A stretch of 64,000 nt of DNA, taken from NCBI GenBank assembly GCA_945910005.1, contig OX246749.1:22960197-23024196 (forward strand), given 5' to 3'. Made by a program: the position numbers and the translations under genes. A model generated the notes under the pieces. It worked only from the letters and a program-made list of their open reading frames with translations, was not told the origin of the DNA and did not search any database. Positions 50,501 to 63,224 of this stretch are shown in pieces. Numbering within the stretch: the stretch's first letter is position 1; every line of letters starts with the position of its first letter. Source of the stretch: Isoperla grammatica. Its lineage: Eukaryota > Arthropoda > Insecta > Plecoptera > Perlodidae.

Positions 50501-53014
50501 ACAACGCATGGTTCCACGCTTGTGACGGTGACTGTACTTGATAAACTCTGCGCTAAGTCAGTGCCATGAGAGCAACTTCATGCATTTTATGAAGACAACG
50601 CATGTTTCCTCGCTTGTTACGGTGACTGTACTTGATAAACCCAGCGCTAAGTCAAAGACATGAAAGCAACTTCATGCAACATATGAAGACAACGCATGTA
50701 TCCTCGCTTGTGACGGTGACTGTACTAGATAAACCCTGCGCTAAGTCATGACATAAGAGCAACTACATGCAACATATGAAGACAACGCATGTTTCCTCGC
50801 TTGTGAAGGTGACTGTACTTGATAAACCCTGCGCTAAGTCAGTGACATGGGCGCAACTACATGCAACATATGAAGACAACGCATGTTTCCTCGCTTGTGA
50901 AGGTGACTGTACTTGATAAACCCTGCACTAAGTCAGTGACATGAGAGCAACTACATGCAACATATGAAGACAACGCATGTTTCCTCGCTTGTGACGGTGA
51001 CTGTACTTGATAAACCCTGCGCTAAGTCAGTGACATGAGAGCAACTACATGCAACATATGAAGACAACGCATGTTTCCTCGCTTGTGAAGGTGACTGTAC
51101 ATGATAAACCCTGCGCTAAGTCAGTAACATGAGAGCAACTACATGCAACATATGAAGACAACGCATGTTTCCTCGCTTGTGAAGGTGACTGTACTTGATA
51201 AACCCTGCGCTAAGTCAGTGACATGAGAGCAACTACATGCAACATATGACGACAACGCATGTTCCCTCGCTGGGAAGGTGACTGTACTTGATAAACCCTG
51301 CGCTAAGTCAGTGACATGAGAGCAGCTACATGCAACATATGAAGACAACGCATGTTTCCTCGCTTGTGACGGTGACTGTACTTGATAAACCCTGCGCTAT
51401 GTCAGTGACATGAGAGCAACTACATGCAACATATGAGGACAACGCATGTTTCCTCGCTTGTTACGGTGACTGTACTTGATAAACCCTGCGTTTAGTCAGT
51501 GACATGAGAGCAACTACAAGCAACATATGAAGACAACTCATGTTTCCTCGCTTGTGAAGGTGACTGTACTTGATAAACCCTGCGCTAAGTCAGTGACATG
51601 AAAGCCACTTCTTGATCATATTAGGACAACGCATGTTTCCTCGCTTGTGAAGGTGACTGTACTTGATAAACCCTGCGCTAAGTCAGTGACATGAGAGCAA
51701 CTACATGCAACATATGAAGACAACGCATGTTTCCTCGCTTGTGACGGTGACTGTACTTGATAAACCCTGCGCTAAATTAGTGACATGAGAGCAACTACAT
51801 GCAACATATGAAGACAACGCATGTTTCCTCGCTTGTGACGGTGACTGTACTTGATAAAGCCTGCGCTAAGTCAGTGACATGAGAGCAACTTCATGCATTA
51901 TTTGAAGACAACGCATGTTTCCTCGCTTGTGACGGTGACTGTACTTGATAAACCCAGCGCAAGATCAATGACATGAAAGCAATTACATGCAACATATGAA
52001 GACAACGCATGTTTCCTCGCTTGTGAAGGTGACTGTACTTGATAAACCCTGCGCTAAGTCAGTGACATGAAAGCAACTACATGCAACATATGAAGACAAC
52101 GCATGTTTCCTCGCTTGTGACGGTGACTGTACTTGATAAACCCTGCGCTAAGTCAGTGACATGAGAGCAACTACATGCAACATATGAAGACAACGCATGT
52201 TTCCTTGCTTGTGACGGTGACTGTACGTGATAAACCCTGCGCTAAGTCAGTGACATGAGAGCAACTACATGCAACATATGAAGACAACGCATGTTTCCTC
52301 GCTTGTGAAGGTGACTGTACTTGATAAACCCTGCGCTAAGTCAGTGACATGAGAGCAACTACATGCAACATATGAAGACAACGCATGTTTCCTCGCTTGT
52401 GAAAGTGACTGTACTTGATAAACCCTGCGCTAAGTCAGTGACATGAGAGCAACTACATGCAACATATGAAGACAACGCATGTTTCCTCGCTTGTGACGGT
52501 GACTGTACGTGATAAACCCTGCGCTAAGTCAGTGACATGAGAGCAACTACATGCAACATATGAAGACAACGCATGTTTCCTCGCTTGTGACGGTGACTGT
52601 ACTTGATAAACCCTGCGCTAAGTCCGTGACATGAGAGCAACTACATGCAACATATGAAGACAACGCATGTTTCCTACTTGTGACGGTGACTGTACGTGAT
52701 AAACCCTGCGCTAAGTCAGTGACATGAGAGCAACTACATGCAACATATGAAGACAACGCATGTTTCCTCGCTTGTGAAGGTGACTGTACTTGATAAACCC
52801 TGCGCTTAGTCAGTGACATGAGAGCAACTACATGCAACATATGAAGACAACGCATGTTTCCTCGCTTGTGAAGGTGACTGTACTTGATAACCCTGCACTA
52901 AGTCAGTGACATGAGAGCAACTACATGCAACATATGAAGAAAACGCATGTTTTCTCGCTTCTGACGGTGACTGTACTTGATAAACCCTGCGCTAAGTCAG
53001 TGACATGAGAGCAA
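47583..53014 (+). repeat. Higher-order repeat copy, 5432 bp
   Basis: Core at 47583-49180, then the path with CTCGATTG/GATCAACCC, the 10-nt-deleted monomer at 49512, TTCTGCGCTTGTAACGG, and TGCACTACG at about 50352. It jumps from there to the AAGTTAGTG, GGTTCC and AACTCTGCG monomers, then GTCAAAGAC, ATGGGCGCAAC at about 50847, and the 1.9-kb flank block. This monomer order is shared with the next copy. Confidence 0.85.
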
Positions 53015-56000
53015 CTACATGCAACATATGAAGACAACGCATGTTTTCTCGCTTGTGAAGGTGACTGTACTTGATAAACCCTGCGCTAAGTCAGTGTCAT
53101 GAGAGCAACTACATGCAACATATGAAGACAACGCATGTTTCCTCGCTTGTGACGGTGACTGTACGTGATAAACCCCACGCGCTAAGTCAGTGACATGAGA
53201 GCAACTACATGCAACATATGAAGACAACGCATGTTTCCTCGCTTCTGAAGGTGACTGTACTTGATAAACCCTGCGCTAAGTCAGTGACATGAGAGCAACT
53301 ACATGCAACATATGAAGACAACGCATGTTTCCTCGCTTTTGAAAGTGACTGTACTTGATAAACCCTGCGCTAAACAGTGACATGAGAGCAACTACATGCA
53401 ACATATGAAGACAGCGCATGTTTCCTCGCTTGTGACGGTGACTGTACTTGATAAACCCTGCGCTAAGTCAGTGACATGAGAGCAACTACATGCAACATAT
53501 GAAGACAACGCATGTTTCCTCGATTGTGAAGGTGACTGTACTTGATAAACCCTGCGCTAAGTCAGTGACATGAGAGCAACTACATGCAACATATGAAGAC
53601 AACGCATGTTTCCTCGCTTGTGACGGTGACTGTACGTGATAAACCCTGCGCTAAGTCAGTGACATGAGAGCAACTACATGCAACATATGAAGACAACGCA
53701 TGTTTCCTCGCTTGTGACGGTGACTGTACTTGATAAACCCTGCGCTAAGTCAGTGACATGAGAGCAACTACATGCAACATATGAAGACAACGCATGTTTC
53801 CTACTTGTGACGGTGACTGTACGTGATAAACCCTGCGCTAAGTCAGTGACATGAGAGCAACTACATGCAACATATGAAGACAACGCATGTTTCCTCGCTT
53901 GTGAAGGTGACTGTACTTGATAAACCCTGCGCTAAGTCAGTGACATAAAAGCAACTACATGCAACATATGAAGACAACGCATGTTTTCTCGCTTGTGAAG
54001 GTGACTGTACTTGATAAACCCTGCGCTAAGTCAGTGACATGAGAGCAACTACATGCAACATATGAAGACAACGCATGTATCCTCGCTTGTGACGGTGACT
54101 GTACTTGATAAACCCTGCACTAAGTCAGTGACATGAGAGCAACTACATGCAACTAATGAAGACAACGCATGTTTCTTCGCTTGTGAAGGTGACTGTACTT
54201 GATAAACCCTGCGCTAAGTCATGACATGAGAGCAACTACATGCAACATAAAAAGACAACGCATGTTTCCTCGCTTGTGAAGGTGACTGTACTTGATAAAC
54301 CCTGCGCTAAGTCAGTGACATGAAAGCCACTTCATGCAACATATTAGGACAACGCATGTTTCCTCGCTTGTGAAGGTGACTGTACTTGATAAACCCTGCG
54401 CTAAGTCAGTGACATGAAAGCCACTTCATGCAACATATTAGGACAACGCATGTTTCCTCGCATGTGAAGGTGACTGTACTTGATAAACCCTGCACTAAGT
54501 CAGTGACATGAGAGCAACTAAATGCAACATATGAAGACAACGCATGTTTCCTCGCTTGTGACGGTGACTGTACTTGATAAACCCTGCGCTAAGTCAGTGA
54601 CATGAGAGCAACTACATGCAACATATGAAGACAACGCATGTTTCCTCGCTTGTGAAGGTGACTGTACTTGATAAACCCTGCGCTTAGTCAGTGACATGAA
54701 AGCCACTTCTTGAACATATTAGGACAACGCATGTTTCCTCGCTTGTGAAGGTGACTGTACTTGATAAACCCTGCGCTAAGTCAGTGACATGAGAGCAACT
54801 ACATGCAACATATGAAGACAACGCATGTTTCCTCGATTGTGAAGGTGACTGTACTTGATCAACCCTGCGCTTAGTCAGTGACATGAGAGCAACTACATGC
54901 AACATATGAAGACAACGCATGTTTCCTCGCTTGTGACGGTGACTGTACTTGATAAACCCTGCGCTAAGTCAGTGACATGAGAGCAACTACATGCAACATA
55001 TTAGGACAACGCATGTTTCCTCGCTGGGAAGGTGACTGTACCTGCGCTAAGTCAGTGACATGAGAGCAACAACATGCAACATATGAAGACAACGCATGTT
55101 TCCTCGCTTGTGACGGTGACTGTACTTGATAAACCCTGCGCTATGTCAGTGACATGAGAGCAACTACATGCAACATATGAGGACAGCGCATGTTTCTGCG
55201 CTTGTAACGGTGACTGTACTTGATAAACCCTGCGTTTAGTCAGTGACATGAGAGCAACTACAAGCAACATATGAAGACAACTCATGTTTCCTCGCTTGTG
55301 AAGGTGACTGTACTTGATAAACCCTGCGCTAAGTCAGTGACATGAAAGCCACTTCTTGAACATATTAGGACAACGCATGTTTCCTCGCTTGTGAAGGTGA
55401 CTGTACTTGATAAACCCTGCTCTAAGTCAGTGACATGAGAGCAACTACATGCAACATATGAAGACAACGCATGTTTCTTCGCTTGTGACGGTGACTGTAC
55501 TTGATAAACCCTGCGCTAAGTTAGTGACATGAGAGAAACTACATGCAACATATGAAGACAAAGCATGTTTCCTCGCTTGTGACGGTGACTGTACTTGATA
55601 AACCCTGCGCTAAGTCAGTGACATGAGAGCAACTACATGCAACAAATGAAGACAACGCATGTTTCCTACTTGTGACGGTGACTGTACGTGATAAACCCTG
55701 CGCTAAGTCAGTGACATGAGAGCAACTACATGCAACATATGAAGACAACGCATGTTTCCTCGCTTGTGAAGGTGACTGTACTTGATAAACCCTGCGCTAA
55801 GTCAGTGACATGAGAGCAACTACATGCAACATATGAAGACAACGCATGTTTCCTCGCTTGTGAAGGTGACTGTACTTGATAAACCCTGCACTACGTCAGT
55901 GACATGAGAGCAACTACATGCAACATATGAAGACAACGCATGTTTCCTCGCTTGTGACGGTGACTGTACTTGATAAACCCTGCGCTAAGTTAGTGACATG

Positions 56001-58542
56001 AGAGCAACTACATGCAACATATGAGGACAACGCATGGTTCCTCGCTTGTGACGGTGACTGTACTTGATAAACTCTGCGCTAAGTCAGTGCCATGAGAGCA
56101 ACTTCATGCATTATATGAAGACAACGCATGTTTCCTCGCTTGTTACGGTGACTGTACTTGATAAACCCAGCGCTAAGTCAAAGACATGAAAGCAACTTCA
56201 TGCAACATATGAAGACAACGCATGTATCCTCGCTTGTGACGGTGACTGTACTAGATAAACCCTGCGCTAAGTCATGACATAAGAGCAACTACATGCAACA
56301 TATGAAGACAACGCATGTTTCCTCGCTTGTGAAGGTGACTGTACTTGATAAACCCTGCGCTAAGTCAGTGACATGGGCGCAACTACATGCAACATATGAA
56401 GACAACGCATGTTTCCTCGCTTGTGAAGGTGACTGTACTTGATAAACCCTGCACTAAGTCAGTGACATGAGAGCAACTACATGCAACATATGAAGACAAC
56501 GCATGTTTCCTCGCTTGTGACGGTGACTGTACTTGATAAACCCTGCGCTAAGTCAGTGACATGAGAGCAACTACATGCAACATATGAAGACAACGCATGT
56601 TTCCTCGCTTGTGAAGGTGACTGTACATGATAAACCCTGCGCTAAGTCAGTAACATGAGAGCAACTACATGCAACATATGAAGACAACGCATGTTTCCTC
56701 GCTTGTGAAGGTGACTGTACTTGATAAACCCTGCGCTAAGTCAGTGACATGAGAGCAACTACATGCAACATATAACGACAACGCATGTTCCCTCGCTGGG
56801 AAGGTGACTGTACTTGATAAACCCTGCGCTAAGTCAGTGACATGAGAGCAGCTACATGCAACATATGAAGACAACGCATGTTTCCTCGCTTGTGACGGTG
56901 ACTGTACTTGATAAACCCTGCGCTATGTCAGTGACATGAGAGCAACTACATGCAACATATGAGGACAACGCATGTTTCCTCGCTTGTTACGGTGACTGTA
57001 CTTGATAAACCCTGCGTTTAGTCAGTGACATGAGAGCAACTACAAGCAACATATGAAGACAACTCATGTTTCCTCGCTTGTGAAGGTGACTGTACTTGAT
57101 AAACCCTGCGCTAAGTCAGTGACATGAAAGCCACTTCTTGATCATATTAGGACAACGCATGTTTCCTCGCTTGTGAAGGTGACTGTACTTGATAAACCCT
57201 GCGCTAAGTCAGTGACATGAGAGCAACTACATGCAACATATGAAGACAACGCATGTTTCCTCGCTTGTGACGGTGACTGTACTTGATAAACCCTGCGCTA
57301 AGTTAGTGACATGAGAGCAACTACATGCAACATATGAAGACAACGCATGTTTCCTCGCTTGTGACGGTGACTGTACTTGATAAAGCCTGCGCTAAGTCAG
57401 TGACATGAGAGCAACTTCATGCATTATTTGAAGACAACGCATGTTTCCTCGCTTGTGACGGTGACTGTACTTGATAAACCCAGCGCTAAGTCAATGACAT
57501 GAAAGCAATTACATGCAACATATGAAGACAACGCATGTTTCCTCGCTTGTGAAGGTGACTGTACTTGATAAACCCTGCGCTAAGTCAGTGACATGAAAGC
57601 AACTACATGCAACATATGAAGACAACGCATGTTTCCTCGCTTGTGACGGTGACTGTACTTGATAAACCCTGCGCTAAGTCAGTGACATGAGAGCAACTAC
57701 ATGCAACATATGAAGACAACGCATGTTTCCTTGCTTGTGACGGTGACTGTACGTGATAAACCCTGCGCTAAGTCAGTGACATGAGAGCAACTACATGCAA
57801 CATATGAAGACAACGCATGTTTCCTCGCTTGTGAAGGTGACTGTACTTGATAAACCCTGCGCTAAGTCAGTGACATGAGAGCAACTACATGCAACATATG
57901 AAGACAACGCATGTTTCCTCGCTTGTGAAAGTGACTGTACTTGATAAACCCTGCGCTAAGTCAGTGACATGAGAGCAACTACATGCAACATATGAAGACA
58001 ACGCATGTTTCCTCGCTTGTGACGGTGACTGTACGTGATAAACCCTGCGCTAAGTCAGTGACATGAGAGCAACTCCATGCAACATATGAAGACAACGCAT
58101 GTTTCCTCGCTTGTGACGGTGACTGTACTTGATAAACCCTGCGCTAAGTCCGTGACATGAGAGCAACTACATGCAACATATGAAGACAACGCATGTTTCC
58201 TACTTGTGACGGTGACTGTACAGGATAAACCCTGCGCTAAGTCAGTGACATGAGAGCAACTACATGCAACATATGAAGACAACGCATGTTTCCTCGCTTG
58301 TGAAGGTGACTGTACTTGATAATACCCTGCGCTTAGTCAGTGACATGAGAGCAACTACATGCAACATATGAAGACAACGCATGTTTCCTCGCTTGAAAAG
58401 GTGACTGTACTTGATAAACCCTGCACTAAGTCAGTGACATGAGAGCAACTACATGCAACATATGAAGAAAACGCATGTTTTCTCGCTTCTGACGGTGACT
58501 GTACTTGATAAACCCTGCGCTAAGTCAGTGACATGAGAGCAA
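53015..58542 (+). repeat. Higher-order repeat copy, 5528 bp
   Basis: Same monomer order as the 5432-bp copy. The extra 96 bp is one whole duplicated monomer (54364-54457) plus 2 nt. Near its end it carries private variants that the next copy shares: GAGCAACTCCATGC at 58066, TACAGGATAAACC at about 58220, and GATAATACCCTGCGC at about 58319. Confidence 0.85.
54270..54457 (+). repeat. Identical tandem pair of one variant monomer
   Basis: The monomer with GAAAGCCACTTC and CATATTAGG occurs twice in succession (54270-54363 and 54364-54457), and I read the two as identical. All other HOR copies have it once at this place. Identity suggests a recent single-monomer duplication. Confidence 0.9.
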
Positions 58543-61500
58543 CTACATGCAACATATGAAGACAACGCATGTTTTCTCGCTTGTGAAGGTGACTGTACTT
58601 GATAAACCCTGCGCTAAGTCAGTGACATGAGAGCAACTACATGCAACATATGAAGACAACGCATGTTTCCTCGCTTGTGACGGTGACTGTACGTGATAAA
58701 CCCCACGCGCTAAGTCAGTGACATGAGAGCAACTACATGCAACATATGAAGACAACGCATGTTTCCTCGCTTCTGAAGGTGACTGTACTTGATAAACCCT
58801 GCGCTAAGTCAGTGACATGAGAGCAACTACATGCAACATATGAAGACAACGCATGTTTCCTCGCTTTTGAAAGTGACTGTACTTGATAAACCCTGCGCTA
58901 AACAGTGACATGAGAGCAACTACATGCAACATATGAAGACAACGCATGTTTCCTCGCTTGTGACGGTGACTGTACTTGATAAACCCTGCGCTAAGTCAGT
59001 GACATGAGAGCAACTACATGCAACATATGAAGACAACGCATGTTTCCTCGATTGTGAAGGTGACTGTACTTGATAAACCCTGCGCTAAGTCAGTGACATG
59101 AGAGCAACTACATGCAACATATGAAGACAACGCATGTTTCCTCGCTTGTGACGGTGACTGTACGTGATAAACCCTGCGCTAAGTCAGTGACATGAGAGCA
59201 ACTACATGCAACATATGAAGACAACGCATGTTTCCTCGCTTGTGACGGTGACTGTACTTGATAAACCCTGCGCTAAGTCAGTGACATGAGAGCAACTACA
59301 TGCAACATATGAAGACAACGCATGTTTCCTACTTGTGACGGTGACTGTACGTGATAAACCCTGCGCTAAGTCAGTGACATGAGAGCAACTACATGCAACA
59401 TATGAAGACAACGCATGTTTCCTCGCTTGTGAAGGTGACTGTACTTGATAAACCCTGCGCTAAGTCAGTGACATAAAAGCAACTACATGCAACATATGAA
59501 GACAACGCATGTTTTCTCGCTTGTGAAGGTGACTGTACTTGATAAACCCTGCGCTAAGTCAGTGACATGAGAGCAACTACATGCAACATATGAAGACAAC
59601 GCATGTATCCTCGCTTGTGACGGTGACTGTACTTGATAAACCCTGCACTAAGTCAGTGACATGAGAGCAACTACATGCAACTAATGAAGACAACGCATGT
59701 TTCTTCGCTTGTGAAGGTGACTGTACTTGATAAACCCTGCGCTAAGTCATGACATGAGAGCAACTACATGCAACATAAAAAGACAACGCATGTTTCCTCG
59801 CTTGTGAAGGTGACTGTACTTGATAAACCCTGCGCTAAGTCAGTGACATGAAAGCCACTTCATGCAACATATTAGGACAACGCATGTTTCCTCGCATGTG
59901 AAGGTGACTGTACTTGATAAACCCTGCACTAAGTCAGTGACATGAGAGCAACTAAATGCAACATATGAAGACAACGCATGTTTCCTCGCTTGTGACGGTG
60001 ACTGTACTTGATAAACCCTGCGCTAAGTCAGTGACATGAGAGCAACTACATGCAACATATGAAGACAACGCATGTTTCCTCGCTTGTGAAGGTGACTGTA
60101 CTTGATAAACCCTGCGCTTAGTCAGTGACATGAAAGCCACTTCTTGAACATATCAGGACAACGCATGTTTCCTCGCTTGTGAAGGTGACTGTACTTCATA
60201 AACCCTGCGCTAAGTCAGTGACATGAGAGCAACTACATGCAACATATGAAGACAACGCATGTTTCCTCGATTGTGAAGGTGACTGTACTTGATCAACCCT
60301 GCGCTTAGTCAGTGACATGAGAGCAACTACATGCAACATATGAAGACAACGCATGTTTCCTCGCTTGTGACGGTGACTGTACTTGATAAACCCTGCGCTA
60401 AGTCAGTGACATGAGAGCAACTACATGCAACATATTAGGACAACGCATGTTTCCTCGCTGGGAAGGTGACTGTACCTGCGCTAAGTCAGTGACATGAGAG
60501 CAACAACATGCAACATATGAAGACAGCGCATGTTTCCTCGCTTGTGACGGTGACTGTACTTGATAAACCCTGCGCTTAGTCAGTGACATGAGAGCAACTA
60601 CATGCAACATATGAGGACAACGCATGTTTCCTCGCTTGTGACGGTGACTGTACTAGATAAACCCTGCGCTAAGTCAGTGATATGAGAGCAACTACATGCA
60701 ACATATGAAGACAACGTATGTTTCCTACTTGTGACGGTGACTGTACGTGATAAACCCTGCATTAAGTCAGTGACATGAGAGCAACTACATGCAAGATATG
60801 AAGACAACGCATGTTTCCTCACTTGTGCAGGTGACTGTACTTGATAAACCCTGCGCTAAGTCAGTGACATGAGAGCAACTTCATGCAACATATGAAGACA
60901 ACGCATGTTTCCTCGCTTGTGAAAGTGACTGTACTTGATAAACCCTGCGCTAAGTCAGTGACATGAAAGCAACTACATGCAACATATGAAGACAACGCAT
61001 TTTTCCTCGCTTGTGACGGTGACTGTACTTGATAAACCCTGCGCTAAGTCAGTGACATGAGAGCAACTACATGCAACATATGAAGACAACGCATGTTTCC
61101 TCGCTTGTGAAGGTGACTGTACTTGATAAACCCTGCGCTAAGTCAGTGACATGGTAGCAACTACATGCAACATATTAGGACAACGCATGTTTCCTCGCTT
61201 GTGAAGGTGACTGTACTTGATAAACCCTGCGCTAAGTCAGTGACATGAAAGCCACTTCTTAAACATATTAGGACAACGCATGTTTTTCGCTTGTGAAGGT
61301 GACTGTACATGATAAACCCTGCGCTAAGTCAGTAACATGAGAGCAACTACATGCAACATATGAAGACAACGCATGTTTCCTCGCTTGTGAAGGTGACTGT
61401 ACTTGATAAACCCTGCGCTAAGTCAGTGACATGAGAGCAACTACATGCAACATATGACGACAACGCATGTTCCCTCGCTGGGAAGGTGACTGTACTTGAT

Positions 61501-63224
61501 AAACCCTGCGCTAAGTCAGTGACATGAGAGCAGCTACATGCAACATATGAAGACAACGCATGTTTCCTCGCTTGTGACGGTGACTGTACTTGATAAACCC
61601 TGCGCTATGTCAGTGACATGAGAGCAACTACATGCAACATATGAGGACAACGCATGTTTCCTCGCTTGTTACGGTGACTGTACTTGATAAACCCTGCGTT
61701 TAGTCAGTGACATAAGAGCAACTACAAGCAACATATGAAGACAACTCATGTTTCCTCGCTTGTGAAGGTGACTGTACTTGATAAACCCTGCGCTAAGTCA
61801 GTGACATGAAAGCCACTTCTTGATCATATTAGGACAACGCATGTTTCCTCGCTTGTGAAGGTGACTGTACTTGATAAACCCTGCGCTAAGTCAGTGACAT
61901 GAGAGCAACTACATGCAACATATGAAGACAACGCATGTTTCCTCGCTTGTGACGGTGACTGTACTTGATAAACCCTGCGCTAAGTTAGTGACATGAGAGC
62001 AACTACATGCAACATATGAAGACAACGCATGTTTCCTCGCTTGTGACGGTGACTGTACTTGATAAAGCCTGCGCTAAGTCAGTGACATGAGAGCAACTTC
62101 ATGCATTATTTGAAGACAACGCATGTTTCCTCGCTTGTGACGGTGACTGTACTTGATAAACCCAGCGCTAAGTCAATGACATGAAAGCAATTACATGCAA
62201 CATATGAAGACAACGCATGTTTCCTCGCTTGTGAAGGTGACTGTACTTGATAAACCCTGCGCTAAGTCAGTGACATGAAAGCAACTACATGCAACATATG
62301 AAGACAACGCATGTTTCCTCGCTTGTGACGGTGACTGTACTTGATAAACCCTGCGCTAAGTCAGTGACATGAGAGCAACTACATGCAACATATGAAGACA
62401 ACGCATGTTTCCTTGCTTGTGACGGTGACTGTACGTGATAAACCCTGCGCTAAGTCAGTGACATGAGAGCAACTACATGCAACATATGAAGACAACGCAT
62501 GTTTCCTCGCTTGTGAAGGTGACTGTACTTGATAAACCCTGCGCTAAGTCAGTGACATGAGAGCAACTACATGCAACATATGAAGACAACGCATGTTTCC
62601 TCGCTTGTGAAAGTGACTGTACTTGATAAACCCTGCGCTAAGTCAGTGACATGAGAGCAACTACATGCAACATATGAAGACAACGCATGTTTCCTCGCTT
62701 GTGACGGTGACTGTACGTGATAAACCCTGCGCTAAGTCAGTGACATGAGAGCAACTCCATGCAACATATGAAGACAACGCATGTTTCCTCGCTTGTGACG
62801 GTGACTGTACTTGATAAACCCTGCGCTAAGTCCGTGACATGAGAGCAACTACATGCAACATATGAAGACAACGCATGTTTCCTACTTGTGACGGTGACTG
62901 TACAGGATAAACCCTGCGCTAAGTCAGTGACATGAGAGCAACTACATGCAACATATGAAGACAACGCATGTTTCCTCGCTTGTGAAGGTGACTGTACTTG
63001 ATAATACCCTGCGCTTAGTCAGTGACATGAGAGCAACTACATGCAACATATGAAGACAACGCATGTTTCCTCGCTTGTGAAGGTGACTGTACTTGATAAA
63101 CCCTGCACTAAGTCAGTGACATGAGAGCAACTACATGCAACATATGAAGAAAACGCATGTTTTCTCGCTTCTGACGGTGACTGTACTTGATAAACCCTGC
63201 GCTAAGTCAGTGACATGAGAGCAA
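58543..63224 (+). repeat. Higher-order repeat copy, 4682 bp (mosaic)
   Basis: The core is standard. Positions 60140-61290 follow the alternative path of 34.84-35.80 kb (34913/60398 and 35113/60598 share offset 25485), with CATATCAGG as in the 46.5-kb copy. At about 61290-61308 the CATGTTTTTCGC monomer is joined to TACATGATAA and the copy enters the 1.9-kb flank block. Its last part shares private variants with the preceding copy at offset 4682. The copy is therefore a mosaic of at least two HOR types. Confidence 0.85.
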
